Notes: generated from the letters alone by a model not told the origin. A stretch of DNA of 64,000 nt from Herbidospora mongoliensis (GCF_001570545.1 NZ_BBXD01000010.1:372001-436000); one strand, 5' to 3'; positions 42,802 through 50,914 are shown, counted from the stretch's first letter. Numbers and translations are program-made.

Positions 42802-43958
42802 CGCTGCTCTACACGGAGGTCGAGGAGGAACTGCGGACCGCCGTCCGCGACCTCCTCGCCGACAAGGCCCCCGTCGCCGCCGAGGGCGAGAACGCCGCCG
42901 CCTGGAACGGCCTGGCCCGCGACATCGGCGTGGCCGGGCTGCTGGTGCCGGAGGACCTCGGGGGAGCCGGGGCCTCCGCTCGCGAGGTCGCGGTGGTGCT
43001 GGAGGAACTGGGCCGGGCGGGCACCCCGACACCGTTCCTCACCTCGTCGGTGCTGGCGACCCGGGTGTTGCTGGACGCCGGATATCCCGATATTTCGCTA
43101 TTGGCTGCCGGAGAGGTGACGGCTGCGCTGTGTGTCTCGCTGGCCGCCTCGCCTTATCGGGATATTTCGGTAGGCGTCCTCGACGAGGGCGTCGCCGGGC
43201 GGGAATCCGGAGCCGGTGGTCTCCAGGCGGGGGCCGCGCCGGAACGGGCCACTGGTGTTCTCCATGCGGGGGCCGCGGCGGAACGCGTGACGGGTGTTCT
43301 CCAGGCGGGTGTGGTGAGCGGGCGGTTCACCGGGGTCGCGGGTGCCGTCGGCGCTGACCTCTTCGTCGTGCCGCTCGACGGGGGCCGGGTCGCCGTGGTC
43401 GGGCGCGACCACGCCCGGGTCGAGCCCGTGGTCTCCCTGGATGTGACGCGCCCGCTCGCCGTGGTGACGGTGGACCGGGCTCCCGCCGTGGTGCTCGGAG
43501 GCGCTTCGGTGCGGGACGCGCTCCTGTTCGCGGGCGGGCTCATGGCCTCCGAGCAGGTGGGGGTGGCGGAGTGGTGCCTCACCACGACGGTGGCCTACCT
43601 GAAGGAGCGGCGGCAGTTCGCCCGGCCGGTCGGGTCCTTCCAGGCGCTCAAGCACCGGCTCGCCGATCTGTGGCTGGAGGTCGCGGGTGCCCGTGCGGCG
43701 GCGCGCAACGCCGCCGATCGGCTCGCCAGCGGCGCCGACGCCCGCGTGGCCGTGGCGGTCGCGGCGGCGCACTGTGGCGATGTCGCGGTGTGCGCGGCGG
43801 AGGAGGCCCTGCAGCTCCATGGAGGTATCGGGATGACCTGGGAGCATCCCATCCACCTCTATCTGAAGCGGGCCAAGGCCGACGCCATCGCCTTCGGCAC
43901 CCCCGGCGCCCACCGCAACGCCCTGGGGCCTCTGGTCGGCCTCCCGGCACCGGAGTAG
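42798..43958 (+). CDS. Acyl-CoA dehydrogenase, heteromer partner with internal repeat
   Basis: A 386-aa second subunit of the FadE type, with LLVPEDLGGAGAS near 55 and LQLHGGIGMTWEHP near 338. Between residues 142 and 180 there is a threefold 13-residue repeat of the type LQAGAAPERATGV, which has no counterpart in ordinary family members and falls where the middle beta domain would be. The usual FAD-binding SEP motif of the middle domain is not visible, in keeping with the catalytically degenerate subunit of heteromeric FadE pairs. ATG start overlaps the previous stop. Confidence 0.85.
   Translation: MTLLYTEVEEELRTAVRDLLADKAPVAAEGENAAAWNGLARDIGVAGLLVPEDLGGAGASAREVAVVLEELGRAGTPTPFLTSSVLATRVLLDAGYPDISLLAAGEVTAALCVSLAASPYRDISVGVLDEGVAGRESGAGGLQAGAAPERATGVLHAGAAAERVTGVLQAGVVSGRFTGVAGAVGADLFVVPLDGGRVAVVGRDHARVEPVVSLDVTRPLAVVTVDRAPAVVLGGASVRDALLFAGGLMASEQVGVAEWCLTTTVAYLKERRQFARPVGSFQALKHRLADLWLEVAGARAAARNAADRLASGADARVAVAVAAAHCGDVAVCAAEEALQLHGGIGMTWEHPIHLYLKRAKADAIAFGTPGAHRNALGPLVGLPAPE
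43221..43337 (+). repeat. 39-bp in-frame tandem triplication inside acyl-CoA dehydrogenase
   Basis: Units at 43221-43259, 43260-43298 and 43299-43337 encode LQAGAAPERATGV, LHAGAAAERVTGV and LQAGVVSGRFTGV. The first two are closest. The repeat preserves the reading frame, so expansion could vary protein length between strains. Confidence 0.85.
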
Positions 43959-43959
43959 T

Positions 43960-44025
43960 GCCCCGTCAAGGCCAAGCCCCCCGTCACGGACGAAGGCCGG
44001 TCGGTGCAAGGCCTCGTTACGGGGC
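43960..44025 (+). terminator. Long imperfect hairpin after the acyl-CoA operon
   Basis: GCCCCGT (43960-43966) followed by an AAGGCC can pair with GGCC..ACGGGGC (to 44025) across a 52-nt interior that itself has CCCCGTCACGG. It starts one base after the dehydrogenase stop. It is the best candidate for operon end; pairing is imperfect. Confidence 0.4.
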
Positions 44026-44027
44026 GC

Positions 44028-44111
44028 GGCGGGCGCGGCCGGTTGGCGCCGGGGGCGGGCGGTCCGGCGACGGCGGGCGGTGCCGGCCAGGCGGAGCCGT
44101 AACGGAAGAAA
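44028..44111 (-). repeat. Dispersed repeat, copy 1, 4 bp from tetR stop codon
   Basis: GC-rich element sharing GGCGGGCGCGG, TGGCGCCGG, GGGCGGTGCCGG and GGCGGAGCCGTAACGGAAGA with copy 2 at 46962-47047. It lies at the 3' end of the minus-strand TetR gene: exactly four bases separate it from that gene's stop codon. GTTACGG at 44016-44022 and CCGTAAC at 44097-44103 form short inverted arms. Confidence 0.8.
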
Positions 44112-44115
44112 TGCC

Positions 44116-44715
44116 TTAGCTTGCCGGTGTGAGCGACCTGAGCAGGAGGTCGGCGAAGTAGCGGCCGACCTCGCTGCCGGTGAGCGGGCCGTCGGGGTGG
44201 TACCAGGTGCCGAGGTGGTGGACCGAGCCGAAGAAGAAGTCGACCACCATCTCGGCCGGGACGTCGGTGTTGAAGACGCCCAGTTGCTGGCCTTCGAGGA
44301 CGAGGTCGCGGAAGCGCTCGTGGTAGCGGCGGCGCTCGGCGCGGACGACCTTGCGGGTGTCGGGGGCCAACTGGTGGTTCGACCTGAAAAAGATCTTCGA
44401 ATCGTCGAGGTTGTCGACTGTGGTATTGATCACATCGGCCGCCGCCGCGTGCAGGCGCTCAGCGACGGTGCCCTCACCGTCGGCGAAATGCCGCAGGCGG
44501 TCCATCTGCATGCGGAGGACCCGGCCGTAGATCTCGTGGAGAAGATCATCTTTGGAGTCGAAATAGTGGTACATGGCCCCTTTTGTCACGCCCGCGGCAG
44601 CTACGATTTCTTGAACGGACGTGCTCTCGAAGCCTTTGTCGGCGAAGAGACGCGTCGCCGCCGACAGCAACCGCTGGCGTACCGGTTCCTCGACGGACGT
44701 GCCCAACCGCGCCAT
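44116..44715 (-). CDS. TetR regulator of the acyl-CoA operon
   Basis: A 199-aa regulator with a helix-turn-helix in residues 14-62 (FESTSVQEIVAAAGVTKGAMYHYF split across the turn) and an FadR/AcrR-like ligand domain with NLDDSKIFFRSNHQL. A palindrome ACCGACTGGTCGGT lies 30 bp upstream of its start and a near-identical one before the kinase gene at 39297. So it probably autoregulates and represses the acyl-CoA operon, with an acyl-CoA as inducer. Its stop codon is followed by the dispersed repeat. Confidence 0.88.
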   Translation of the reverse strand: MARLGTSVEEPVRQRLLSAATRLFADKGFESTSVQEIVAAAGVTKGAMYHYFDSKDDLLHEIYGRVLRMQMDRLRHFADGEGTVAERLHAAAADVINTTVDNLDDSKIFFRSNHQLAPDTRKVVRAERRRYHERFRDLVLEGQQLGVFNTDVPAEMVVDFFFGSVHHLGTWYHPDGPLTGSEVGRYFADLLLRSLTPAS

Positions 44716-44744
44716 ACCGACCTCCTCTGATCGACGACCAGCAT

Positions 44745-44758
44745 ACCGACTGGTCGGT
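44745..44758 (-). promoter_or_regulatory. TetR autoregulatory operator
   Basis: ACCGAC-TG-GTCGGT is a perfect 6-bp inverted repeat. It matches 13 of 14 bases of the site at 39270-39283 upstream of the kinase and dehydrogenase operon. The two sites are 5.5 kb apart and flank the regulon's ends. Confidence 0.8.
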
Positions 44759-44814
44759 CAAGAAGAGGTTGTTTCAACCGGTGGTGGCGTAAGTGTGCTA
44801 GTTCCATCACCATC

Positions 44815-45648
44815 GTGGATCTGGAATCCCTGATCGGGTACGCCTTAGGCAAAGCTGCCCTAACTATCCGGGAGTGCAGGGTGCCCAACGGGTCCATCTA
44901 TGTCCCGCGCGACGAGAAGTTCACCGGGTCGTCGCCCCAGAACCTGTACTTGACCTTCTGGCTCGCCGGCCGCAGGAACCGTCTCCGGCTGCGCGCCGCC
45001 TACTCGGTCGCCGGTCTCATCGCCGGCTACCTCCTCGCCGAGCGACTCGGCTGGAACGCCTTCATCACGGGTGTCGCCTTAGGCGCCCTGGTCGGCGGAA
45101 CCGACGCCTTCATCGCATGGCGGTCCCACGAGCGCACCGCCGTCTGGCGCGGTAAACGGCGGGGGGAGGTCCGCACCGGACGCCTCCTCCGCCTGCTGCT
45201 GCGCCGCCGCGGCTACCGGGTGATGGACGGCCGCGCCGTCCCCGGCAAGGCCTCGGTCGACCATCTGATCATCGGCCCCGGCGGCCTGTGGATCGTCGAC
45301 AACGAGGCCTGGTCGCCCGACACGATCGTGGCCAAGCACGGCAAACGACTCTTCTTCGACGAGAAGTACGGCACCAGCGTCGCCAAGGGCCTCATCGGCG
45401 CCGCGACGGACTTGGCCGAGGTCCTGACGAAGGAGACCGGAATCGAGGTGACGATCAGCCCCGTGCTCGCTTTGCACGGATGCACGATCGCCAACCGCTC
45501 AGGCGTGGTCAGCGGCGAGGGCTTGACCGTGGCCTACCCCAGCAGGATCCCCGGCGCCATCAGGCGCAACCCGACGGCCGAGCTCGACGCCGAGCAGGTC
45601 GAACTACTCAGCCGGACGGCCGCGCGCATCCTCCGACGGATGCGCTAG
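44815..45648 (+). CDS. NERD-domain protein with two membrane helices
   Basis: A 277-aa protein. After a soluble N-terminus of about 60 residues are two hydrophobic segments (about 63-80 and 84-102), then a nuclease-related NERD domain with RRRGYRVMDG, VDHLIIGPGGLWIVDNE and AVEAW-like equivalents; the Asp of DHLIIG and the Glu of VDNE fit the PD-(D/E)XK core. NERD proteins are of mixed and mostly unknown function. GTG start lacks a clear ribosome site. Its 3' end overlaps the convergent LtrA gene by 45 bp. Confidence 0.78.
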   Translation: MDLESLIGYALGKAALTIRECRVPNGSIYVPRDEKFTGSSPQNLYLTFWLAGRRNRLRLRAAYSVAGLIAGYLLAERLGWNAFITGVALGALVGGTDAFIAWRSHERTAVWRGKRRGEVRTGRLLRLLLRRRGYRVMDGRAVPGKASVDHLIIGPGGLWIVDNEAWSPDTIVAKHGKRLFFDEKYGTSVAKGLIGAATDLAEVLTKETGIEVTISPVLALHGCTIANRSGVVSGEGLTVAYPSRIPGAIRRNPTAELDAEQVELLSRTAARILRRMR

Positions 45649-46794
45649 CAGCTCCTTCGTCAGCAGCGCGACCATGATCAGGGCCGTGACCAGCGTCGTC
45701 CACGGCCCCCCGATCACCAGCGCCAGCGGCGTCAGCGCGAGCACGACCACCCCGGTCCCCGCGAACACGACCGGCTTGAGGTCCCGCCTGCCGTTGGCGA
45801 ACGCGTCGATGGCGGCGTACGCGAAGAGGAAGACCGCGACCGGCACGGTGAGAGCCAGTGCGACCCCCCATTCGGGCAGGTGCACGCCGTGGCCCCCGAC
45901 CGACCCCGCCACCACTGCCACGCCCGCCCCGCCCGCCGCGATGGCGGCGAGGATGAAGTAGTGGCTGTAGGACCAGATGTAGGTGGTCGTGGCGTTCTTC
46001 CGGAGTGCCTTGAAGTCCAGGTAGCCGAAGTAGAGCCACCAGGTCGACAGCGCGATCAGCAGCGCCGCGACGGCGAGGATGGTCAGCTCGGTGACGTGGC
46101 CGCCCTCCTCGAACGCGCTCTGGATGGCCAGGGTCGCCGCGGTGATCGACTCACCGATGACGATCAGCGTGAACAGGCCGAAGCGCTCGGCGATGTGGTG
46201 CGGGTGGAAGCCGCCCTGGCCGCTGTTCCAGCCGGAGAACCACGGGACCGCCAGTTCGATCACGAACAGGATGAAGAACGCGATGATCCGGTAGTCGTCC
46301 GGCAGCGTGAGCTGAAGCACCCACAGGACCTGCACGGCCGCGGTTCCGCCGGCGATCTTCAACGACAGGTTTCTGACCGTCGGATGCTCTCTCCCGGCGC
46401 GTAGCCACTGGGCCACATAGCCGATGCGCATGATGACGTAGCCCAGCACGACCCAGCGGAAGTCGAGGTCGTTGAACGCCGAGGGGACCCCCGCCGCCAG
46501 CACGAGCGACCCCGCGATCTGCACGAACGCGAGCATCCGGTAGGGCCCGTCGTCGCAGTCGAAGGCGCTGGCGAACCACGTGAACGACATCCACGCCCAC
46601 CAGATCGCGCCGAAGAGCATCAGGAAACTGATGATCCCCTGAGCGGCGTGCCCTTCGAGGAGGGCATGGTCGAGTTGCGCCGCGACCTGAGCGACGGCGG
46701 TGACGAAAACCAGGTCGAACAGCAGCTCAAGGGGTGTGGCGGTGCGGTGGGGCTCGGATGGGTCACGCGCGACCATCCCGGTCTTCCAGGGCAT
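45604..46794 (-). CDS. Low temperature requirement protein A (LtrA) family
   Basis: A 396-aa membrane protein with about ten helices. The N-terminal signature TPLELLFDLVFVTAVAQ, and later HHIAERFGLFTLIVIGES near residue 200, are diagnostic for the LtrA family. The family is named for a Listeria locus but its function is unknown; a transporter or membrane sensor role is guessed. It is a single gene convergent with the NERD gene. Confidence 0.9.
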   Translation of the reverse strand: MPWKTGMVARDPSEPHRTATPLELLFDLVFVTAVAQVAAQLDHALLEGHAAQGIISFLMLFGAIWWAWMSFTWFASAFDCDDGPYRMLAFVQIAGSLVLAAGVPSAFNDLDFRWVVLGYVIMRIGYVAQWLRAGREHPTVRNLSLKIAGGTAAVQVLWVLQLTLPDDYRIIAFFILFVIELAVPWFSGWNSGQGGFHPHHIAERFGLFTLIVIGESITAATLAIQSAFEEGGHVTELTILAVAALLIALSTWWLYFGYLDFKALRKNATTTYIWSYSHYFILAAIAAGGAGVAVVAGSVGGHGVHLPEWGVALALTVPVAVFLFAYAAIDAFANGRRDLKPVVFAGTGVVVLALTPLALVIGGPWTTLVTALIMVALLTKELLAHPSEDARGRPAE

Positions 46795-46961
46795 GCCCGC
46801 ATCGTAGTCAGCGCCACCGCGCGCAACTCACACAGACGCGAAGCGGACGTACCCGGTCGGAGCCGGATGCGGGCGGTTACGAGATGGTGACGGATGGCGG
46901 CTGACTGCTCCCCGTGCGGGTGTGGATTGGGGGTGGCCAGAGATGGCTCGTGCGGGTGCGT

Positions 46962-47047
46962 GGCGGGCGCGGGCGGCTGGCGCCGGTTACGGGGCCTGCC
47001 GGGGGCGGTGGGCGGTGCCGGGGTGGGCGGAGCCGTAACGGAAGAAA
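46962..47047 (-). repeat. Dispersed repeat, copy 2, 4 bp from coxE-like stop codon
   Basis: GC-rich 86-bp element matching copy 1 (44028-44111) at several blocks, including GGCGGAGCCGTAACGGAAGA at the end next to the gene. Four bases (AGTT) separate it from the stop codon of the minus-strand VWA gene. Inverted arms GTTACGG (46986-46992) and CCGTAAC (47033-47039) recur as in copy 1. Confidence 0.8.
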
Positions 47048-47051
47048 AGTT

Positions 47052-48368
47052 TTAAGTGGTTTCTTCGATGAAAGCGGCCAGTTGTTGGACGTTTCGGCAT
47101 TCGTACATGGGAACGACGGCGGCGTAGCCGCTGGCGACGGAATCGCCGGTGTCCCATTGGTTTCTCGGTTCGGGGTTGAGCCAATAGGCGTGCCTGACCT
47201 TTTCGGTGAGGCGTTTGAGTGTTTCGGTGTTCGGGGGTTGGTAGTTGGATCTGGCGTCGCCCAGGATGAGGAGGCTGGTTTTCGGCGTGAGGGCGCTCGC
47301 GTAGCGTTCTTCGAAACGGGTCAGGACGTGGCCGTAGTTGGTGCGGCCGAATCTGGTGATGTCGGCCTCGCCGGTCATGCGGGTGATGGCGTCGAGGACG
47401 TCGGTGCCGGGGGCGAAATACTTGGTGATCTCGTCGACGGTGTCGACGAACGCGAATGCGCGGACTTTCGTGAACTGCTCTCGCAGGGCGAAAGTGAGCA
47501 GCAGGGTGAATTGGGCGAAGCTCGAGACCGAGTCGCTGGCGTCGGTGATGACGACCAGCTCCGGTTTGTGCGGCCGCTTGGGCCTCAGGTGGGTGGTGAG
47601 GGGCACGCCGCCCGACTGCAGTGACGCCCTGACCGTTCTCCTGAAGTCGAGCCGGCCCCGGTCGCCCTTTCTGTGTTTCATCGACAGTCGGGTGGCCAGT
47701 CTTCTGGCCAGCGGATGGACCTCTCGCCGGAGTTCGGCCAGTTCGGCTTTGGTGACGCGGAGGAAGTCGCGGCGGTCGATCGACGGTTTGACGGCGGACC
47801 TGGTGATGCGTTCCCGGCCCTGGTCCTCCGCGATTCTCCGCCGGACGTCGGTGGCCACTTCGGCTTCGAAGGCGGCGATGTTCGCGGTGATGCGCTGACG
47901 AGCCAGTTTCTCGGCGAGACCGCCGCGTTCACCCAGCAGGCGGGCGATCAGCGTCTGCGGGGAGAGGGCACGCATGACCGGATAGGAGAACCACGACTGG
48001 CGTCCGGGACCTGCCTGGACCTGGCCGAACCGTTCGACCATGGCCTGGGCGAAGGCGCGGAACTCCGGAGTGCCGGGGTCGCCGGCGAGGAGATCGGCGA
48101 GTTCGGCTCTCAGGTCCTCAGGTTCGTCTTTTCGGAGTTTCGGCGGGGCCTGGGTCGTCGACGGGAACCAGAGGTCGAAGAGGACGTCGAAACCCTCCCG
48201 GTGTTGGGCGCGCTTCACCAAAGTGGCCGCGTAACTCTCGCGGAGGGTTTCCCGGCTGGTGAGGTCGATGTGCTGGAGCGCTTTGGCGGCGTCCAATCCT
48301 TCGGCGAGGGAGACGGGGAGGCCCGATTCCCGCAGGGCGTGGACGAAGCCGATATGGCGATCGATCAT
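47052..48368 (-). CDS. VWA-domain protein, CoxE type
   Basis: A 438-aa protein with an N-terminal all-helical CoxE-type region and a C-terminal von Willebrand A domain with the metal-ion MIDAS motif DASDS (in VVITDASDSVSS) near residue 277. CoxE-like VWA proteins partner with MoxR/CoxD ATPases in assembly or metal insertion of target complexes. The ATPase gene lies 38 bp upstream on the same strand, as expected. No carbon monoxide dehydrogenase or other target gene is near, so the client is unknown. Confidence 0.88.
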   Translation of the reverse strand: MIDRHIGFVHALRESGLPVSLAEGLDAAKALQHIDLTSRETLRESYAATLVKRAQHREGFDVLFDLWFPSTTQAPPKLRKDEPEDLRAELADLLAGDPGTPEFRAFAQAMVERFGQVQAGPGRQSWFSYPVMRALSPQTLIARLLGERGGLAEKLARQRITANIAAFEAEVATDVRRRIAEDQGRERITRSAVKPSIDRRDFLRVTKAELAELRREVHPLARRLATRLSMKHRKGDRGRLDFRRTVRASLQSGGVPLTTHLRPKRPHKPELVVITDASDSVSSFAQFTLLLTFALREQFTKVRAFAFVDTVDEITKYFAPGTDVLDAITRMTGEADITRFGRTNYGHVLTRFEERYASALTPKTSLLILGDARSNYQPPNTETLKRLTEKVRHAYWLNPEPRNQWDTGDSVASGYAAVVPMYECRNVQQLAAFIEETT

Positions 48369-48405
48369 GGCGCGGCGACCTGTGGTCTGGCCTGCGTGGG
48401 GGCGG

Positions 48406-49251
48406 TCATGACCGCAGGCCCAGTTCTTTGGCCGCCCGCTGCTGATCGGAATGGTGTTTCAGGACGACGCCCAAAGTCTCCGCGATGGTCTGTTCGTCGA
48501 GGACTTCGCGGCCCAGTGCGAGCAGGGTGTGCGCCCAGTCGACGGTTTCGGCGATGCTCGGCGATTTCTTGAGTTCCAGGGCGCGGAGCGTGGCGGCCGT
48601 TCTGGCGAGCTGTTCGGCGAGGTTCTCGGCGATGCCGGGGACCTGGGCGACGACGATGTCGCGTTCGCGTTCTGGTGTGGGGTAGTCGAGGTGCAGGTAG
48701 AGGCAGCGGCGTTTGAGCGCTTCGCTGAGTTCCCTGGTCGCGTTCGAGGTGAGGACGACGAAGGGTTTCCTCGTGGCGGTGATCGTGCCAAGTTCGGGGA
48801 TGGTGATCTGGAAGTCGGAGAGGATTTCCAGGAGGAGTCCTTCGACCTCCACATCGGCCTTGTCGGTTTCGTCGATCAGCAGGACGGTCGGGTTCTCCGA
48901 TCGGATCGCCTTCAGGAGCGGGCGTTCGAGAAGGAAGTCCTCGGCGAAGATGTCGTCCCAGGCGTCGTCCTCGGCCTGGATTCGCAGGAGCTGCTTCTTG
49001 TAGTTCCATTCGTAGAGGGCTCTGGCCTCGTCGAGGCCCTCGTAGCACTGGAGCCTGATCAGGTCGGCGCCGGTCGCCTCGGCTATCGCCTTGGCGAGCT
49101 GGGTCTTGCCCACGCCCGCCGGGCCCTCGGCGAGGAGGGGTTTCTCCAGGACGCCGGCCAGGAAGACCGAGGTGGCGATGGCGTCGTCGGAGAGGTATCC
49201 GGTCTGTCTGAGACGGGTGGCGGCGTCCGACGGTGAGGCGAACCAGGTCAC
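48406..49251 (-). CDS. MoxR-family AAA+ ATPase, CoxD type
   Basis: A 281-aa AAA+ ATPase with Walker A GPAGVGKTQLAKA (near residue 40), Walker B LLIDETDKAD and sensor 1 LTSNATRELS. The MoxR family acts as a chaperone with a VWA partner for maturation of enzymes or complexes. GTG start with AGAGGGAAG upstream. It is first of a two-gene unit with the VWA gene. A CbbQ/GvpN alternative is less likely given the partner. Confidence 0.9.
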   Translation of the reverse strand: MTWFASPSDAATRLRQTGYLSDDAIATSVFLAGVLEKPLLAEGPAGVGKTQLAKAIAEATGADLIRLQCYEGLDEARALYEWNYKKQLLRIQAEDDAWDDIFAEDFLLERPLLKAIRSENPTVLLIDETDKADVEVEGLLLEILSDFQITIPELGTITATRKPFVVLTSNATRELSEALKRRCLYLHLDYPTPERERDIVVAQVPGIAENLAEQLARTAATLRALELKKSPSIAETVDWAHTLLALGREVLDEQTIAETLGVVLKHHSDQQRAAKELGLRS

Positions 49252-49299
49252 GTGGGCTTCCCTCTTGGCGTACCGAATGATGTTCTAGTGTAGCCCGAT

Positions 49300-49328
49300 T
49301 TGGTGGGGGTTCGGTGGTGCGGTAATCT
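49300..49328 (+). promoter_or_regulatory. Promoter of tRNA-Lys
   Basis: TTGGTG (49300-49305), 17 bases, then TAATCT (49323-49328) fits the vegetative sigma consensus and ends 13 bases before the tRNA start. The region also overlaps the divergent MoxR gene's 5' flank. Confidence 0.6.
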
Positions 49329-49341
49329 TCAAGGGCTTCAA

Positions 49342-49415
49342 GCGCCGCTAGCTCAGTTGGTTAGAGCAGCTGACTCTTAATCAGCGGGTCCGGGGTTCAA
49401 GTCCCTGGCGGCGCA
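49342..49415 (+). tRNA. tRNA-Lys (anticodon CTT)
   Basis: Acceptor GCGCCGC (49342-49348) pairs with GCGGCGC (49408-49414). The D-arm is GCTC/GAGC, the anticodon stem GCTGA/TCAGC carries loop CTCTTAA with anticodon CTT, and the T-arm is CGGGG-TTCAAGT-CCCTG. The discriminator is A. The 3' CCA is only partly encoded (CC then G), so it is added after transcription. Confidence 0.97.
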
Positions 49416-49420
49416 CCGAC

Positions 49421-49452
49421 ACAGCGCATCCGTGATTCCACGGGTGCGCTGT
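49421..49452 (+). terminator. Terminator after tRNA-Lys
   Basis: ACAGCGCATCCGTG (49421-49434) and CACGGGTGCGCTGT (49439-49452) pair with one G-T wobble around an ATTC loop, followed by TCGCGTTT. It begins six bases after the tRNA and sits 8 bp before the convergent regulator stop. Confidence 0.85.
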
Positions 49453-49459
49453 TCGCGTT

Positions 49460-50293
49460 TCAGCGGTTGTCCGCCCAGCTCGCGAGGGTGCGTAGCTTCT
49501 CCTCCGACGGGGAGCCGGTGGCCGCCGAGTAGATGATCAGCGACAGGTGCGGATCGGTCGGCGGGACCAGCGACTCGTAGTTGATCGACATGGTGCCGAC
49601 CACGTCGTGGTGGAAGCGCTTGGTGCCATGGGTGTGCTGGAAGACCATGTAGTCGTCCCAGAAGTGCGCGAACCGCGGCGACCGCTCGGTGAGCTCGTCG
49701 ACCAGCAGGGCCAGACGCGGGTTGTGGACGTCGTGGCCGGCGGCCAGTCGCAGGATCGCGACCATCTGCGCGGCGACCTCGTCCCAGTCGGGATAGACCG
49801 ATCTCGCTTTGGGGTTGAGGAACATCCAGCGCACCATGTTGCGTTCGCCCGGCGGCATGGCCTCGAAGTCGTCGAGCAGGACCTTGCCCATCCGGTTCAT
49901 CGCGACGACCTCCAGGCAGGGGCCGTGGAGCACCGCGGGCACCGGGTCGAGGGCGTCGAGCATCATCCGGACCGCCGCGCGGGCCCGTGGCGGTCGGTCA
50001 CCGGCCGCGTCGGTCACCGGCTTGACCAGGGCGAACAGGTGGCGCCGCTCCAAAGCGTCGAGCCGCAGGGCGTCGGCGACGGCTCCCAGCACCTGCTCGG
50101 AGGCGCCTGTCGCGCGGCCCTGCTCCAGGCGTGTGTAGTAGTCGACGCTGACGCCGGCCAGCATCGCCAGTTCCTCCCGGCGCAGGCCGGCCACGCGGCG
50201 GCTCCCGGTCTTGATCGGAAGGCCGACATCAGCCGGGGTCAGCCGGGCCCGGCGGGAGCGAAGGAACTCGCGAATCTCCTGCGGCCGGGACAT
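49460..50293 (-). CDS. XRE-family regulator with MmyB ligand domain
   Basis: A 277-aa regulator. The N-terminal helix-turn-helix (EELAMLAGVSVDYYTRLEQG near residue 40) is followed by an MmyB-like domain with FLNPKARSVYPDWDEVA and HDVHNPRLALLVDELT. MmyB-type regulators in actinomycetes bind small lipid-like ligands; targets are often adjacent short-chain dehydrogenases or glyoxalase genes. The divergent VOC gene 153 bp away is a candidate target. ATG start at 50293. Confidence 0.87.
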   Translation of the reverse strand: MSRPQEIREFLRSRRARLTPADVGLPIKTGSRRVAGLRREELAMLAGVSVDYYTRLEQGRATGASEQVLGAVADALRLDALERRHLFALVKPVTDAAGDRPPRARAAVRMMLDALDPVPAVLHGPCLEVVAMNRMGKVLLDDFEAMPPGERNMVRWMFLNPKARSVYPDWDEVAAQMVAILRLAAGHDVHNPRLALLVDELTERSPRFAHFWDDYMVFQHTHGTKRFHHDVVGTMSINYESLVPPTDPHLSLIIYSAATGSPSEEKLRTLASWADNR

Positions 50294-50446
50294 GAACCCA
50301 GTATCCCCGAGCGCCGTGGGTGGTCCTGCGGGAACCAGGTTGAGCGGGGCCAGCCTGCGCGTTCTCCCGGAAGGGCCGGGCCGGTTGACTCCTCAGTGGT
50401 GCCGGTCCGACCGGACGGCGCCTTCCCTTTCCTGCTGGAGAGCACC

Positions 50447-50914
50447 ATGCCGATGCCGGCGAACCCGCCCAAGAACCCCGCCAGCCCGTTCGCGTCCTTC
50501 GCCGGGCACCACGTCGGAATCCGGGTGCCGGATTTCGAGGCCGCCAAGACCTGGTACACGGAGAAACTCGACTTCCGGGTTCTGCGGGAGTGGCCGTACG
50601 GAGACCTGAAGCTGGCCTATCTCAGCCCCGCCAACGACGACGACTTCCACGTCGAACTGCTCGCCGGGCCGGTCCCGTTTCCGAAGGAGGTCCTGGACGA
50701 CCTGGAAGTGAGCCTGCGCCACGGCGGTTACCAGCACATCTGCGTCCACGTCGACAGCGTCGACGACACCCGGGCCGAACTGGTCCGCCGCGGTGTCGAC
50801 GTGATCGGCGAGCCGTTCGAGATCGAGGACATCAGCCGCCGCCTGGCCTTCTTCCGCGATCCCTGGGGAAACATGATCGAGCTCTCGGAGACCCTTCCGG
50901 GCGCCGGCGCCTGA
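50447..50914 (+). CDS. VOC-family (glyoxalase/dioxygenase fold) protein
   Basis: A 155-aa protein of two VOC modules: HHVGIRVPDFEAAKTWYTEKL near residue 21 (metal His), and HICVHVDSVDD near 97 with FFRDPWGNMIELSE at the end. The second metal His and the terminal Glu are present. VOC proteins include glyoxalases, extradiol dioxygenases and resistance proteins; the substrate is not visible. ATG at 50447 has GGAG upstream. It is divergent from the MmyB-type regulator, which may control it. Confidence 0.85.
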   Translation: MPMPANPPKNPASPFASFAGHHVGIRVPDFEAAKTWYTEKLDFRVLREWPYGDLKLAYLSPANDDDFHVELLAGPVPFPKEVLDDLEVSLRHGGYQHICVHVDSVDDTRAELVRRGVDVIGEPFEIEDISRRLAFFRDPWGNMIELSETLPGAGA

